A DNA stretch of 64,000 nt from Xenophilus sp. Marseille-Q4582 (GTDB lineage Bacteria; Pseudomonadota; Gammaproteobacteria; Burkholderiales; Burkholderiaceae_C): assembly GCF_916700565.1 (NCBI RefSeq), contig NZ_CAKAKO010000002.1:248001-312000 (forward strand). The letters run 5' to 3'. Positions 62,500 through 64,000 of this stretch are shown piece after piece. The notes beneath the pieces were generated by a model. The model did not search any database and had not been told where the DNA came from. It saw nothing but the letters and a program-made list of their open reading frames with translations. Numbering within the stretch: position 1 is the first letter of the stretch; every line of letters starts with the position of its first letter. Both the position numbers and the translations under genes were made by a program.

Positions 62500-64000
<1,501 letters not shown>

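Overview
The window looks like a chromosomal segment of a GC-rich betaproteobacterium of the Comamonadaceae type (Acidovorax, Variovorax or Hydrogenophaga relatives). That reading rests on high GC, the mnmG-rsmG-parA-parB cluster, a DUF4148-like secreted protein, DUF1328 and DUF3606 small proteins, and a dispersed-repeat fragment that I associate from memory with this family. No genus can be fixed from the sequence alone. No rRNA, tRNA, CRISPR array, transposase or integrase gene was seen.

Layout. 1-1660: four minus-strand gene cassettes (the last runs off the left edge), separated by three 57-bp attC sites and headed by an attI1-like site, with no integrase beside it. 1978-3562: a CsgG-like lipoprotein and a small DUF4148-like periplasmic protein. 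3734-9541: the mnmG, rsmG, LysE-type exporter, parA, hydrolase and parB cluster, with two parS sites inside the coding sequences of rsmG and mnmG. 9707-11923: transglutaminase-like protein, DUF1328 protein and glutathione S-transferase. 12092-17880: nitrite assimilation (nirB, nirD, a formate/nitrite channel and a PP2C-kinase fusion) behind a sigma-54 promoter and a leader with two ANTAR-type hexaloop hairpins. 18012-19860: an Old Yellow Enzyme and a TenA-like protein. 20060-23201: copper control, with copA divergent from copZ-cueR and two CueR-type promoters.

23202-25613 is a 2.4-kb gene-free region built of four imperfect copies of a module of about 375 bp. It carries DnaA boxes, and two of the modules also have a DnaA-box, GC-block and DnaA-trio arrangement, so it looks like a replication origin. 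It lies about 15 kb from the parS sites and no dnaA is in the window.

25614-40045 is a cell-envelope block. It holds a TerB/DUF697-like protein, creB, an unknown propeller-like protein, creC, a VOC protein, then minus-strand creD-mrcA (PBP1A). Divergent from creD is a VIT/VWA protein with a PEP-CTERM-like tail, followed by an exosortase, an EpsI-like partner and a GT51 transglycosylase. A perfect cre-tag (TTCAC-N6-TTCAC) lies between creD and the VIT gene, so CreBC may control both arms. 40141-47077 is a lower-GC type I restriction-modification operon (hsdM, hsdS, rhuM, hsdR) with TAEL repeats in hsdS.

47155-64000: dbpA with a disturbed 5' end, a Spy-like chaperone, the ybhP-clsB-ybhN cluster, a membrane metallophosphoesterase, several small envelope proteins, a YihY-family protein, slyD, two paralogous stand-alone response regulators on either side of a pirin and a membrane protein, gapA, and the C-terminal end of transketolase cut by the right edge.
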